The position numbers and the translations under genes are program-made. DNA of 64,000 nt from Cycas panzhihuaensis (Eukaryota; Cycadophyta), in the NCBI GenBank assembly GCA_023213395.1, contig CM041465.1, forward strand, positions 249,123,741 to 249,187,740, read 5' to 3'. The notes beneath the pieces were generated by a model. It was not told the origin of the DNA and searched no databases. It was given only the letters and a program-made list of their open reading frames with translations. The first letter of the stretch is position 1; every line of letters starts with the position of its first letter. Shown piece after piece: positions 1-10,553 of this stretch.

Positions 1-712
1 TGAGTTTGTCTTGTTCGTTTAAAGCCAAAACAAAAGAGGCCATCTTCAGAACTAAAGACTGCAGACACCAACACTAAATGCAACAAACTCTGAAGATGGA
101 GGATCGTACGACTATAGGAAAATCCATACAAAAGCGCAATTGTACGGAATGAGGCAAAACTAGGTTCAACAAAAAGCTCTTGAGACGTAGATTCAAAATA
201 TATAAAAATTTACGAGAGATCTTGTCTGATTTGTTCAAAATCTACCCCAAAAACAAAAATTGGCGACTAGGTTTTTCTTAAAAAAAAATTTGTAACTCAA
301 TAAATTTGATGTTAGAATCTTCAAAATTGTATGCAAAAGATCTATTACATACAGAGGAAGATTTTTGCGCAGGTATTACCTCGATTTTCTAAGGATTTTC
401 AGTGAAACCTTCAATTTTTTCTTCAAACACATGCAAGACTGAAAACTCGTAAAACACCCTCAAAATTGAATCGAGCCTTTACGAAAAAGTGATGTGCTAC
501 TCAAAAGGAATATGTTGCCCAAATTTCAATGAATTCTGAGCAAATCAAATTTTGCAAGTTGCACATGTTTGTACAGTTCCTTAAAGCAAAAAGACATGTT
601 CTTCTTCAATCTCTCTCCTTTGAAATTCAATTGATGACAAACAATTACCAGAGTTCTTCTACTCTTCTCTCACAAACCCTAGAAGGGCTGGAGAAATTTG
701 AGTATGACTCCC

Positions 713-724
713 GCTCTGATACCA
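713..724 (-). other. Primer-binding site (initiator tRNA-Met) of element I
   Basis: The minus strand reads TGGTATCAGAGC, a perfect 12/12 match to the plant initiator tRNA-Met primer site, directly after the LTR's terminal CA. Confidence 0.88.
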
Positions 725-905
725 TGATAAATTTGGAGAATGAAATTTGATATTTCAGTCGAGCGAATCTCTTTCAATAAATACAAGGAGATTAAGTAAC
801 CACTTACCACATGTAAGCCACTTGTCAATTTTCCAACAAAGGGATGGTGCCACATAACCCTCATTAAAGTTACATCAATATCCTAGATAAAATATTACTT
901 TAAGA
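725..905 (-). repeat. 5' LTR of copia element I
   Basis: On the minus strand it begins TCTTAAAGTAATATTTTATC, close to the LTR starts of B and C (TGTTAAAATG / TGTAAAAGG followed by TAATGTTTTATCTAG), so the initial TG has mutated to TC. It ends in CA directly before a tRNA-Met primer site. About 181 bp. The other LTR is outside the window. Confidence 0.75.
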
Positions 906-1415
906 TCTCCTAATCTACTCTAAATCACGCTTTTCTTTTTAACAAGAGTAAAATCATCATCTTTCATTACATTTGAAGCAGCTTTTGAATCTTTCTTTGC
1001 TAGGTGTTTGGTCTCGGTTCTATTCCTTGGGCAGTCACTCAAAAAATGACCATACTAATGGCACAAATTACATCTATAAGGCAGCTGATCATAGTCAATG
1101 TCCAAGGACCATGAATGGTCACCCAAAATAATATCAATCTAATATGGGAAGCCATCAGAGAAGTCGATCTCAACACAAATATGAGCAAAGGAAGTGATTT
1201 TACACTAAAATGTGGCTTCTAAACTCCTCAAAAATCAACCAACAAAAGACCTAATCGCTTCAAAAGATTCATTGCTCCACAAATGAAGCAGAAAAAATGG
1301 TAACTTTACCTAGATCGAGATTGTGCTGGGGATCTCTTGCCTAGGGTCATAGGTGGGGTCCCAGTACTCCATGTATAACCCACCATGAGCGATAACCCAT
1401 AACCCTTTTCAAAAA
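906..1415 (-). pseudogene. Broken DUF4283 / zf-CCHC_4 protein (LINE ORF1-type)
   Basis: The minus-strand frame, with several stops, shows in order a DUF4283-like stretch (…VKLPFFLLHLWSNESFEAI…), the signature CVEIDFSDGFP, and a zinc knuckle of CX2CX4HX4C form (C-N-L-C…G-H…D-C; a stop sits in the knuckle) near 1030-1085. A charged tail with DDDFTLVKKK follows. In plants this combination is typical of LINE ORF1 proteins and related nucleic-acid-binding proteins. Copia element I begins where the tail ends (905), so it probably inserted here. No ORF2 (endonuclease/RT) is visible. Non-functional; the family call rests on motif order. Confidence 0.75.
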
Positions 1416-2783
1416 TTATATTCCTGCCATGAGCATTTTAAAAATCAACCACAAAAAATCCATGGCCCACACTACAAATCTCTAACGCCTCGGAGATGAC
1501 AGCAACAAATTCACACAGATCCAAGAATGCAGGCCCTTAGGGGACAACCATAAATTTGAAAGCCTACATATCATACCACCAATGGATATAGACATAAAAT
1601 CATCAGAAAGATGGTTAGGGTTGAGAATAATATGTGGGATGCATGCTTTACATTTGATGCATGTGCCTTTGAACACAGGCCACTCATTCACCGATCAAGG
1701 CATGCCTTCCTCCAAATGGGACACACCCTCTCCAAGAGGGATGCACAACTAGAACGTGCACCGAAAAAAACCTCTTTTGCTTCAATGTACAATGAATCTT
1801 AGGATAGAACTTCTCTCAAATTGATCACACACCATACAAGCCATTTCCATGGTAGGTCCCACCTTAGATCTTATTATAGAAGACACCAATCAAAAATCTA
1901 GCCTCGACCCATTATCGTCAAGGTCATGATCTACTTTCCTCTAAATTTTGGTTCGAATCCATTGCTTCTACACAATGCAATGCATAATTGAAATTTTGGG
2001 AGAGCGCCCAAGGAAAGCTTATCCAAGATGAACACTACTTATGTTCTTGATAAGAGTGTACCTAGACCACAATCGCAAAGACTTTTTAAATGCATACAAT
2101 TCACGTTAATAATTAAAAATTGATGTACGCATTAGCATATAAACCAAATCACATTTCATTCATGATTATAGTTTTTAGTCTTGACAATAGATGCTAACAT
2201 CTAACCCTAGCCAACTTTTAAAGCTTGGTAAATTTCACTATCTATCAGACCTTGTTGCATATTAACAACATGTATCATCAAAATACAATACAACCAAGGT
2301 TGATTAACTTGCAAGAGCCCAAAGAACATGCGCAGATACAAACTCAATTTATGAATAGCATGACAATAAAATTTCTACAAATGATGAATATGAACCAACT
2401 AAAAACTATGCAAGCTATCATTCCCTCTATATCCATAATAGCTCTATGCATTATAACTCTAGTACTCTAGTTAGTTCCACCACCAACAATACTACAAACA
2501 AGAGTACACCAAAAGAATCAATGCCTGCTTCAATACTAGACCATAACACCATCATCAACCCCAAAAGAAAAAATGGAACCTCCTATGCTACTACTAACAC
2601 CACTAGAGATTACTAACACGCCAACTTAGCTTAACACACAACTGCTTACCATCTCCAACAACATACAATTGTCATCGACTGTGAATCTCATGTCAAATAC
2701 CTCTTTGTCCAAGGGATCTCTCTCTTCGCCATGTGGCTCTACAGTGTCATTTGCACCGCTAGTGATATGTATGTACATCACCA
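1416..2783. other. No recognisable gene
   Basis: The N-terminal remains of the DUF4283 pseudogene may extend to about 1690. Beyond that only short, unconvincing frames are present (for example 2225-2470, plus strand) with no motif I recognise. Confidence 0.5.
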
Positions 2784-3014
2784 TGTTAGGAAATTACTCA
2801 GAGATGGAAGAAAATTGCTTGAATGATTATGGAGGAGTGAAGTCCTGAATATATACAATTAGGATTTGTAACCCCCAAAAAACTAACTATAACCGAAACA
2901 CGAAATGGTGACACTTGTCTGACATGTGTCCAACATAAACTTATAAGTTACATCTTTGAGGGGTCTATTACATTACCCCTTTAGACTCCTAAGATAAAAC
3001 ATTACATTCTAACA
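2784..3014 (-). repeat. Solo copia LTR (family of elements B/C/I)
   Basis: A 231-bp LTR on the minus strand starting TGTTAGAATGTAATGTTTTATC and ending CCTAACA, flanked by a perfect 5-bp target-site duplication CACCA (2779-2783 and 3015-3019). The start and a TATA-like TATATATTC resemble the 3' LTR of element C. No internal region is attached, so it is a solo LTR left by LTR-LTR recombination. Confidence 0.85.
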
Positions 3015-3820
3015 CACCAACCCATGAACAAAAAGAGCAGTCAAAGGTTTTCCCTCACACCTTGTTGAAAAGAGCTCAAACTTACAAAAAGCAAGCAAAT
3101 GCCACTCTCATGCATTCAACAAAGGTTACGAATGCATATAGAAGTATTCTTGAGTTTCTAGCAAGTTTTTCCCCTCTACAAGCAACCCATCATAATATTG
3201 TGCAACTTACTACTACACATCACATAAAGAAAGGGCTTAATCAACTTAACTCTACCCTATGTGATTCTTCTTTAGTGGCCAAAGGATGCCCATTTTCAAG
3301 GACACACTTCTTGGTATTAGGGCATATCATACAACTTCATACCTAGTAGACAAGAAGAGCGTGTCATAGTTCTCCAAAGCCATGATGGACCAACAGTTTC
3401 ATATTCACCGAGGCCCATGAAATTAGGGGCAATTTTATCTAGAAAAGAGAGGAATTTATAAGTTCTATTATGCATATCATGCACCACAAATGTGCTATGG
3501 TTCATAATACATGGAGCTAGCTACTTTTCAGGTAGATTTAAGTATGTTTTTATAATAAGTATGGGTCCTCTTGTACTTAAGCTAAACCACAAATTAAGAG
3601 AGTGAGTTACTTTAGATTGTGAGTCAATAGATTCCATATGTGAACCCACCCAACTTTAATCTTGCATTTTTAAAAGAGAAAGGGGGTGCACTTTGTAATT
3701 AGAATGGTCTAAAATAAAATCTATATTTTGAAAAACTTTGTTCTTATCTATTTCTTAACTTCATCATTTGCTTTAATACATCAATAAATATGAAAACAAA
3801 ATAGATAGAAACATCGATGA
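3015..3820. other. No recognisable gene
   Basis: The ORFs at 3062-3346 (plus) and 3317-3505 (minus) have no recognisable motif. I see nothing else. Confidence 0.45.
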
Positions 3821-4108
3821 TATCTCTCTAAGATTTCCAATGTAGAATCCAATAATGCTAATCTTGTAAGCAATCTCTATTTAGGCTATTATCAACGAGA
3901 CAAGCAAACTTCTAAGATAGATGTATACAAGGGCAATAAAGATGAATTGGTAGTGCAAACATGTATTTTGAATGTCTATGATTGCTTGGTTGGGTATGGA
4001 ATAAGCATGGATGATTTAATCACATATGTTAGCATAATGAAAAAACGAGATGACCCCACACACCCAGCGATGTGTTGCTATAGAAAGCCCTATGGTCTAA
4101 TGCTTTGA
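3821..4108 (+). other. Unassigned open frame without an early Met (95 codons)
   Basis: A 95-codon stretch between two stops, without an early ATG, containing residues such as SNLYLGYYQRDKQTSKIDVY and a hydrophobic segment around ILNVYDCLVGYG. Amino-acid composition looks coding-like. I do not recognise the family; it may be an exon or transposon remnant. The flanking DNA has many stops. Confidence 0.3.
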
Positions 4109-6302
4109 TGTCTATTAGATATCATGAATTATAGATTCATTATAGAAGGACCGGTAATGGACTTGTTATATGACAACCAATCTAAACGGAATGTGATAAT
4201 GATTGGAGATTGCTAGCATTTAATCCTTTCACATGCTTTAAAAGAACACTACTACCTTGCGTTTGGATCTCTCTTGGGTGTCGCAAAGGATGTCCATGTT
4301 TAGCGATAAGTTTAGGTTATGCACCCATAGCACACAAATTTATTTGTTTACCTTCGAGAGGTTGTGCACCACAATAGAACTTAGAACTAAACTTAGTTAA
4401 GATTATAGATACATATATTTACCTATGACCTATGGTTGGCCTTCAATAGAAGCCAAGATTGTAACATGTCTTATGTCATAGCGTTGCATGGTTGTACTTA
4501 CGGTTAGAGATAGGGCTAGATCTATTAGTGTCAATTGCAGAGTTTGTGACCTAGTCAGATCATGATTATACTAGACAAGTTAGTTGATCTGAAGTAATAT
4601 GTCGATCATATCTACCATAAGGATAGAATTGTGAAACAAACATAACATTTGGGTACTCTTAGTGAGTTGGATCAACAAAATTCAAGATGATCCATAATTG
4701 CATGTGCTCATTGCTGATTCAATCTAACATAAGTGATGTAACACACCAAAATAGATCATTTATTGTTCTTGTGACCCTAAGAGGCACAATGTATTATTAT
4801 GACCCTAATGGGAACTTAGGTGCATAAACAAACAATGCTTAATGGAGGAAGTCATCAATTATGGAAGGGGCATTTATAAGACCATCAAAAGATGGCATGT
4901 AACACTGCACCATACCAGATAACGTTTATTTTCATTTCTTATGACATTTCATGTGCTCATTCCATATAATATATGAGGAGAACTAAATTACGGTGGAAGG
5001 TATTCAAGAATGCATTGTTTGATATTTGATTCTAAAAATGAGCTTGTGAAGAGAGCCACACCAAAGTGAGTTAAAAGAAGCAACTCAATTATGACCTAAT
5101 TGTAGCTATTGACAAAAAATTCCACTTAGAGGAAGCTACTACATGCAACAGTATTGTGAATGCCAGTGCATGTAGCACTATTATGAACTACTATGTGTAC
5201 TTATATTGATTTGGCAACAGTGAACCCAAAGAAGACCAATAGTGGAATTGGTGTGCTCAGATGAACCAACTAATACAATATGACACTATCGAGGTAAGAT
5301 GGTTAGTGGCATGGGCTAACCTCCAATTGCAATTTAAATATTGAGTGGTTGATGGTGGAAGCAATATCATTTCTACCCTCTATGGTGGAATTATTTGACC
5401 ATCATTGATGTTTGGTTTCCTACTTGTTCACTCCTAGATACTCTAATAGCGATTCTCCCTCATTGTCTTCTATTCTCATCCCTTCTCTAATGAAGGAGTA
5501 TCCTTATGTAATATGGAATATTTGATGGAGAATTATTAATGTTTATTAACAGCAAGTTTAGCAATTCCATGAAGTAAACTTCCTATGTTATATAGCAAAA
5601 ATTTTCGATAGCATAAGCCTCTTATATTGTTGACTCTTGTGGGTTGTAATAGGTGGCCTCCTACGAAGTGGTGGTGATGTGTGCAATAAGCATGCCTATT
5701 CATCAAGCACACGACCAATTGATATCTAAACCAATTGTAGGTAGTGTGACATAGTCCTACTAGATCTTGTGCTTGCGGTTATTGCCCAAGCAGCAAGGCT
5801 TAAGGTTGAGTCTTCCTAAAGGATGGAGAATGTAATATGCTTGACATATCTAATATAAGGGCAAAACAGTAAAGCAGATATAACACCTAGGTCCTTTTAG
5901 CAAGTTGGTTCAAGGTGCTCCAAGACACTCCATAGTTAAGTGTTCTCATCATAGGTTCAATCTATGATGTGTCACCATTGGAAACTGGTGGTGATATGTG
6001 CTATAGACAAACCCATGTGCCAAGCATGTGACCTATGGCTGTTGGGAGTGTTACAATGACTAATACCATTCTAGATAGCTTGGACATCCAATCTTTATGG
6101 TAATCCATTTTTATTTTATACTAAGAGTAATCTTCCCCACTTCATAATATAAAAACCATTACAACAAACCAAGAAACAAAGCAATGTACTGTGTCTTATT
6201 ATGTACCCTTTCATGCCCATCTGTTTATAGCATATTTGTTAGTGCACAATTTGAGGAAGCGCATCCTATGCCTAACTTTGAATCAACATCGACAAGTTGA
6301 GA
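4109..6302. repeat. Gene-free stretch with very degenerate direct repeats
   Basis: No convincing gene. A segment near 4590-4735 aligns loosely with one near 5830-5985, and a third similarity joins about 5667-5715 with 5987-6035 (both start GGTGGTGAT(G/A)TGTGC). These may be worn LTR or tandem copies. The alignments are by eye and weak. Confidence 0.3.
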
Positions 6303-7809
6303 TTAAATGTACCCTTGGTTTGTATTGTCTGACAACGTATGCAGCTGCATTTTCTTCAAGTGCTTTAATAACGTTAGAGTTGATGACGGAGGGGCCATCT
6401 CCAAGGACATTGACTGCAATCTATTGTCCTGCATGAAAATTTTGTCTTAGTAAAGAAGAAGAAGAAAAAACTACTCAAGAATTAAGACAATGTAGTGCAA
6501 CTTCAAAAATGCTTAACATCACCTGATTTATATCTCTTTTTGAATTTACATCAGACTGATCCATTGAAAATTCTGAAGATTCCAGCAATGCACGTAAGAT
6601 ATCAACGCCGCCATTCTCTAAAACTAAGAGCCACATTAGTGACTTCATAACAGATATGTATCCTTTACATAACAGCTCTGAACCCATCTGGAACTCTGAA
6701 AACAATTCTCCAGCAAAATAACTCAGCACCACTGCCACACTTTTATTCCCTCGCACAAGCATCTTAGCCATTATATTATTCAATGCAATTCCAATTGGCT
6801 GCATGCAAGAATGGTGTCCAAAAGAATGTAAAAGTTTATGAGTTATATAACCATCATAATCCCGGAGCAGAGGTTGATTCAAAAGTGCTGAATGCCCAGA
6901 TCGTCCTTCTTCCTTTGCAATGTGTACAATTTGTGACAAAGAACAACCAATCAGGTGCAAAATAGCAGCAGGCAAATAAGAACATGAATTAACATTTCTA
7001 CTTGTGTAGCATTGGATATCACTTTTGTGTGCTCCCAAGAATGCTTTCTTCACTAGGCAATGCAAGACACTACTGATTTCATCCCTGCATAACTCATCCA
7101 CAGTAGTTTTAAGCTCCGTGATATACAGGGATAAGGTTTTCAATAGCCTAGATAAATGTCCTCCATTAGGGCTATCAGAAGAATTTCTGTGCGAACTACA
7201 AAAATAATGCCTCTTTAAGCAATCCTTCTCATTCCACATCAGATTGATCACAGAGTCTGAAAACAAATTCAAATCAGTTTGTAAAGCCCCGTATTTGATA
7301 AGACAAAATTCTAATGCAGGATTCTCCAACCATTCATAATCATTGCTCAAATTTGAAACGGAAGAGTGCTTCATGTAAAGCTTCACAGCATTCTCAAATA
7401 CTGAAAAATGCATAGGCAACTCTAACTCCATAGGAAACTCGCCATATGTAGGTAGTGAATCAATGGAAACAGCTTTCGAAACCAAAACTAAACCATGTGC
7501 TACAAAAATTTGCGGAGCCTTATACAAAACCAATGCGTCAAGCAAGAGAACAGCTGCAGGTAGACTAATCCTTCCATTCGCATTATACCCAGAATGCAAA
7601 TCAAATAGTTTATGGATGAAAGTGTCAGAAAGATTGCTTTTACACAGTGAAAGAAGACAATGAACAAATAATGCCTCTAACGAGAGTTCCATCTGTTTTC
7701 CACATAACAATGGCTTTTCAAACCTTGCAAATGAACCAACGGATTCCTTATCCCCATTTACAAAGGATTTGCCTAGACTTGGATGAAGGATAAACTCGTC
7801 CACAAAAAC
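6303..7809 (-). CDS. 3' end of an unidentified host gene (last two exons)
   Basis: Large exon 7809-6523 followed, after a 94-bp intron (6522-6429, GTGATG…TTTTCATGCAG), by a terminal exon 6428-6303 of 41 codons ending in TAA. The exon border (…AATCAG) and the acceptor keep the frame (phase 0). The upstream border at 7809/7810 (…TTTGCAACAG followed by GTTTTTGTGG) is an acceptor with a T-rich tract. A frame running past 6523 to a stop at 6475 is intron read-through. The roughly 430 residues encoded have no stops and look helical and leucine-rich (for example LSLEALFVHCLLSLC, VLSYFAGELFSEF), resembling ARM/HEAT-type plant proteins. No catalytic motif, signal peptide or membrane segment is evident. 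I do not recognise the family. The 5' exons are not identified; they may lie beyond a long intron to the right. Confidence 0.72.
6429..6522 (-). other. Predicted 94-bp spliceosomal intron
   Basis: Starts GTGATG after CAG, contains a T-rich tract, and ends TTTTCATGCAG. Removing it joins two open frames in phase and replaces a ragged read-through end with a 41-residue C-terminus. Confidence 0.65.
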
Positions 7810-8871
7810 CTGTTGCAAAGCATGGAATTCAAAAACGATATTTAGACTACGATGCAGAATGGTACATCAAAGATCAAACTCACCCTTCACAACAGTTCAC
7901 AAAAGCATCAGCTCAAACGGGCAAGGGAAAGTGAATGCAATGCTTATTCCAAAAGGAAATCACTCTTTTGCATGTTTTCATCATTCTTATGTGATGTACA
8001 TTTCTAACTGTAGCTGTTGATGTAAAAGTTGTTTAGGGACTGTGTCTAGGTCCAAGGCGTGCTTTTTCCCCTTTTTAATGTTATTTTATCCTTGTCATAC
8101 CCCTTTTTCGTGGTGCGTTATTTATTAATATACATTTTAACATTAAACTAAACTTGATTAGGTGGATGGTTGAGAGCTTTGTTGATTCATTTTTCAATGA
8201 ATCAAATGAACAAACAAAATCCTTGTATAAATATATTACATCATTAATGAGAATGATTGGACTACAGACTTGCGATTTTGACAAAGACATCCTGTGAGAT
8301 AATCGTTTGAGGGCATTTGTGAACCGAGAGCTATGATATCATACATTTATTTTTACCTTTCTTCCGGTCTAAATAATTTATCATATTTCAAGAGGAAGAG
8401 AGCACCGTGTCAAAGATTAAACAAGGAAGATACAAGGCCTGCATCAAATTAGTGGAGCACATGTCGGTTAGTTTGATTTCAACCATTTACGTGTTTTTTT
8501 GGGGGGGCTAATTTAGGGGAATAGGTTAATAAACAATCAAATGTTTACTCTTCCATTTTGGCCTCTTGACATCAGAACTAGTTACCGTTGAAAGTTTGGC
8601 TGACATACCTCTACTCATCAACTTACAATCCAAATCATCAAGCCTCAACAATTATCAATTTGTGTTTCCCTCATATGCCTCACACACAGCCAGCATGTTG
8701 CCAATTAACCAAACGAATGCGATATAAATAGCATTTTGACCATTGCTGCATTGATGTGTTAACATTTTTGGATTGATCTTTTTTTTAGAACGCAGTAAAG
8801 TCCATGTGTTTGCCGCCTTCAATGTCATTCAGGCCTGCTTAACGGTATACTGAGTTCATGCACAGACACTA
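7810..8871. other. Probable intron or intergenic DNA
   Basis: AT-rich and without a convincing frame. If the upstream exons of the 6303-7809 gene lie further right, this is intron. The minus-strand ORF at 8081-8290 has no recognisable motif. Confidence 0.4.
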
Positions 8872-9243
8872 AGTTGTCTTCAGCTTACCTCTTCTCCATC
8901 GGTCTGTCCCTACCATTGGTATCTTAAGCTCTGACAGTCGAAGCTTTGCGGAACTCACCGGATGCTTACTTTGGGCTTTTGAGTTCAAGCACGTATCATT
9001 TTCTTTGTATGTCCAAGACTTGTCACTCAGACGGAGGTTCCAACAGGTGATTTAATCAGAGACTTCCAAATGGCCACAGGAAAGCATACCAACAGTCACC
9101 ATTTGACTGTCTAGTTTATCAATCCCCATGCTGTCATACTTTTGGCCTGCACAATTGTGTAATTCTGTATGCTCTGCAGGTGTCCCGAAGCCGATTTCTG
9201 TATCTTTCACGCCATTGCCATACTTGTCTTGAATTAACGAATG
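8872..9243 (-). pseudogene. Coding-like segment, possible decayed exon
   Basis: On the minus strand a single frame is open for 63 codons, is interrupted by one TAA (9054-9052), and is open again for 60 codons to a TAG at 8871. That is long for AT-rich DNA. A consensus splice donor GAG/GTAAGC lies at 8889/8888 near its end. Residues include IGFGTPAEHTELHNCAGQKY and KIPMVGTDRWRRG. It could be an upstream exon of the gene at 6303-7809, but the donor is phase 1 while that gene's acceptor at 7809 is phase 0, so at least one exon would be missing between them. No family recognised. Confidence 0.38.
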
Positions 9244-9846
9244 TTAGGACCAATCGACACAATCTGCTATGTGCCTCTCTTGATACTGATTCTGATGTAC
9301 ATTATGCTGAACCTTTGTGACATAAACAATTGGATAATATCGTTTTCTCTCTTAAGATCTATCATTAGTTCTGAGATATTTAGGTTTATGACTAATTGCC
9401 TTACTATATGCATCTTTGAGCTATACTGGGTCTGTTCTTACCATTCACCTCCTTACCGTTTACATTTATAGATTGGAATCCCGAATGCCATATGCTAATG
9501 ATTTATATACAATTTATTTCTCAATAATGTTGAGATTTAAAATGTTACACATTTTATATTGTTTTTGCAACGGTTAATACAATTCATTTCATAAGTATAG
9601 ACACCCTTCGATTCACATTTTAATCACTCACATTTCAAAAAAAAACTCAGAATTTCAATTTATACCATGCGGTGAGATTGGTTTAAATGTTTTTTTTTTA
9701 ACTTTTTTTTCACATTGATGAATTGCATGAGGTTTAAATAACTAATGTTTGCTTTTACCTCTCGATTAGTGTGTTTGGCATATTGCTGAAGGGGTATAGG
9801 CTAATTCTCTAGGTAAGTTGGAGGTCTATGGTTCAAGTCCTGTTGA
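9244..9846. other. No recognisable gene
   Basis: AT-rich. The ORF at 9241-9471 is on the opposite strand to the coding-like segment and has no motif. The stretch ends with the insertion site of element D (TSD CTCAC, 9847-9851). Confidence 0.45.
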
Positions 9847-9851
9847 CTCAC

Positions 9852-10474
9852 TGTGTGCAGGAAGATGAGTCAAAAGATTTAGGGATTTTCAAGGACAAAT
9901 TGGAGTATAATCTGAGTCTTAGGTGGTAATCTAGGTGCAGCCAGGTACAACCAAGTGTGACCAGGAACAACCTGAAGTGCGACCATGTCACAAAGTTTGC
10001 AATACTGGTATAACCAGGTACGACCAGATACAGCCTCAAATACGACCAGGTCGCAGAATTGCAATTTGAATGTGACCTAGATTGCGACCCGAGCCCTGAT
10101 TATGGCTAAAAGATAACCAAACACTCATGTTCCATGTAAATACTATGTAATAAAATTGCTAAGAGATCTGAACGGTTAAACGGTTGATGTAATGAATTAT
10201 GATATACTTTGCATAAAGTAGGCCTGATGTATGTAATGTATGTATCTCATAGTTAGGATTTGTCTTTGTATCTTCCGTTGTAATGGCTTGAGTGGCAACC
10301 CGTAGTAGCCAATTGTGCTGTTTGACCTGCGTCTGGCTGTCAAAGGATCAGAAGCAGCACCCTTTATGAATAATAAAGGCTCTGGTTTGCATTCTAAATT
10401 GGTGTAATTCCATCTTGTGCTTGCTTTATCTGTGTAATGTGCGGAAATTGAAGGTAGAGATAATGCAACACACA
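9852..10474 (+). repeat. 5' LTR of gypsy element D
   Basis: Begins TGTGTGCAGGAAGATGAGTC and ends ATGCAACACACA. Contains a run of related short motifs (CCAGGTAC(A/G)ACCA…) around 9930-10065. Differs from the 3' LTR mostly by C/T and G/A changes, as expected from decay of methylated cytosines in an old silent element. Confidence 0.88.
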
Positions 10475-10553
10475 TTGGTTTCATTGTTGTTTACTTGAAC
10501 CCAAGGGGGGAGATGAGGAGAAAATGATCGAGTAAGGATAATGTGGTCCTTCC

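Larger units (their letters stand above)
1..905 (-). mobile_element. Copia element I, 5' end (gag start, leader, PBS, 5' LTR)
   Basis: Minus-strand Ty1/copia element cut off by the window start. Read on the minus strand: an LTR at 905-725, a primer-binding site at 724-713, a leader of about 670 bases, and a gag start codon at 43-41. The visible gag residues begin Met-Ala-Ser and end Gln-Asp-Lys-Leu, matching the gag starts of elements B and C in this window. The leader shares the GTACG-rich stretches seen in the leaders of B and C. The rest of the element lies outside the window. Confidence 0.8.

Noticed and set aside
6475-6522. Read-through C-terminus of the 6303-7809 gene ending at 6475
   Set aside because: Splicing at 6523/6522 to 6428 joins in phase and gives a more plausible end; the extension is intron.
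9770-9846. tRNA-like or SINE-like stretch with GGTTCAAGTCC (B-box form)
   Set aside because: No convincing A box or cloverleaf; a single short motif is not enough.
9848-10064. Two minus-strand ORFs
   Set aside because: They are within D's 5' LTR and reflect its short repeated motifs.
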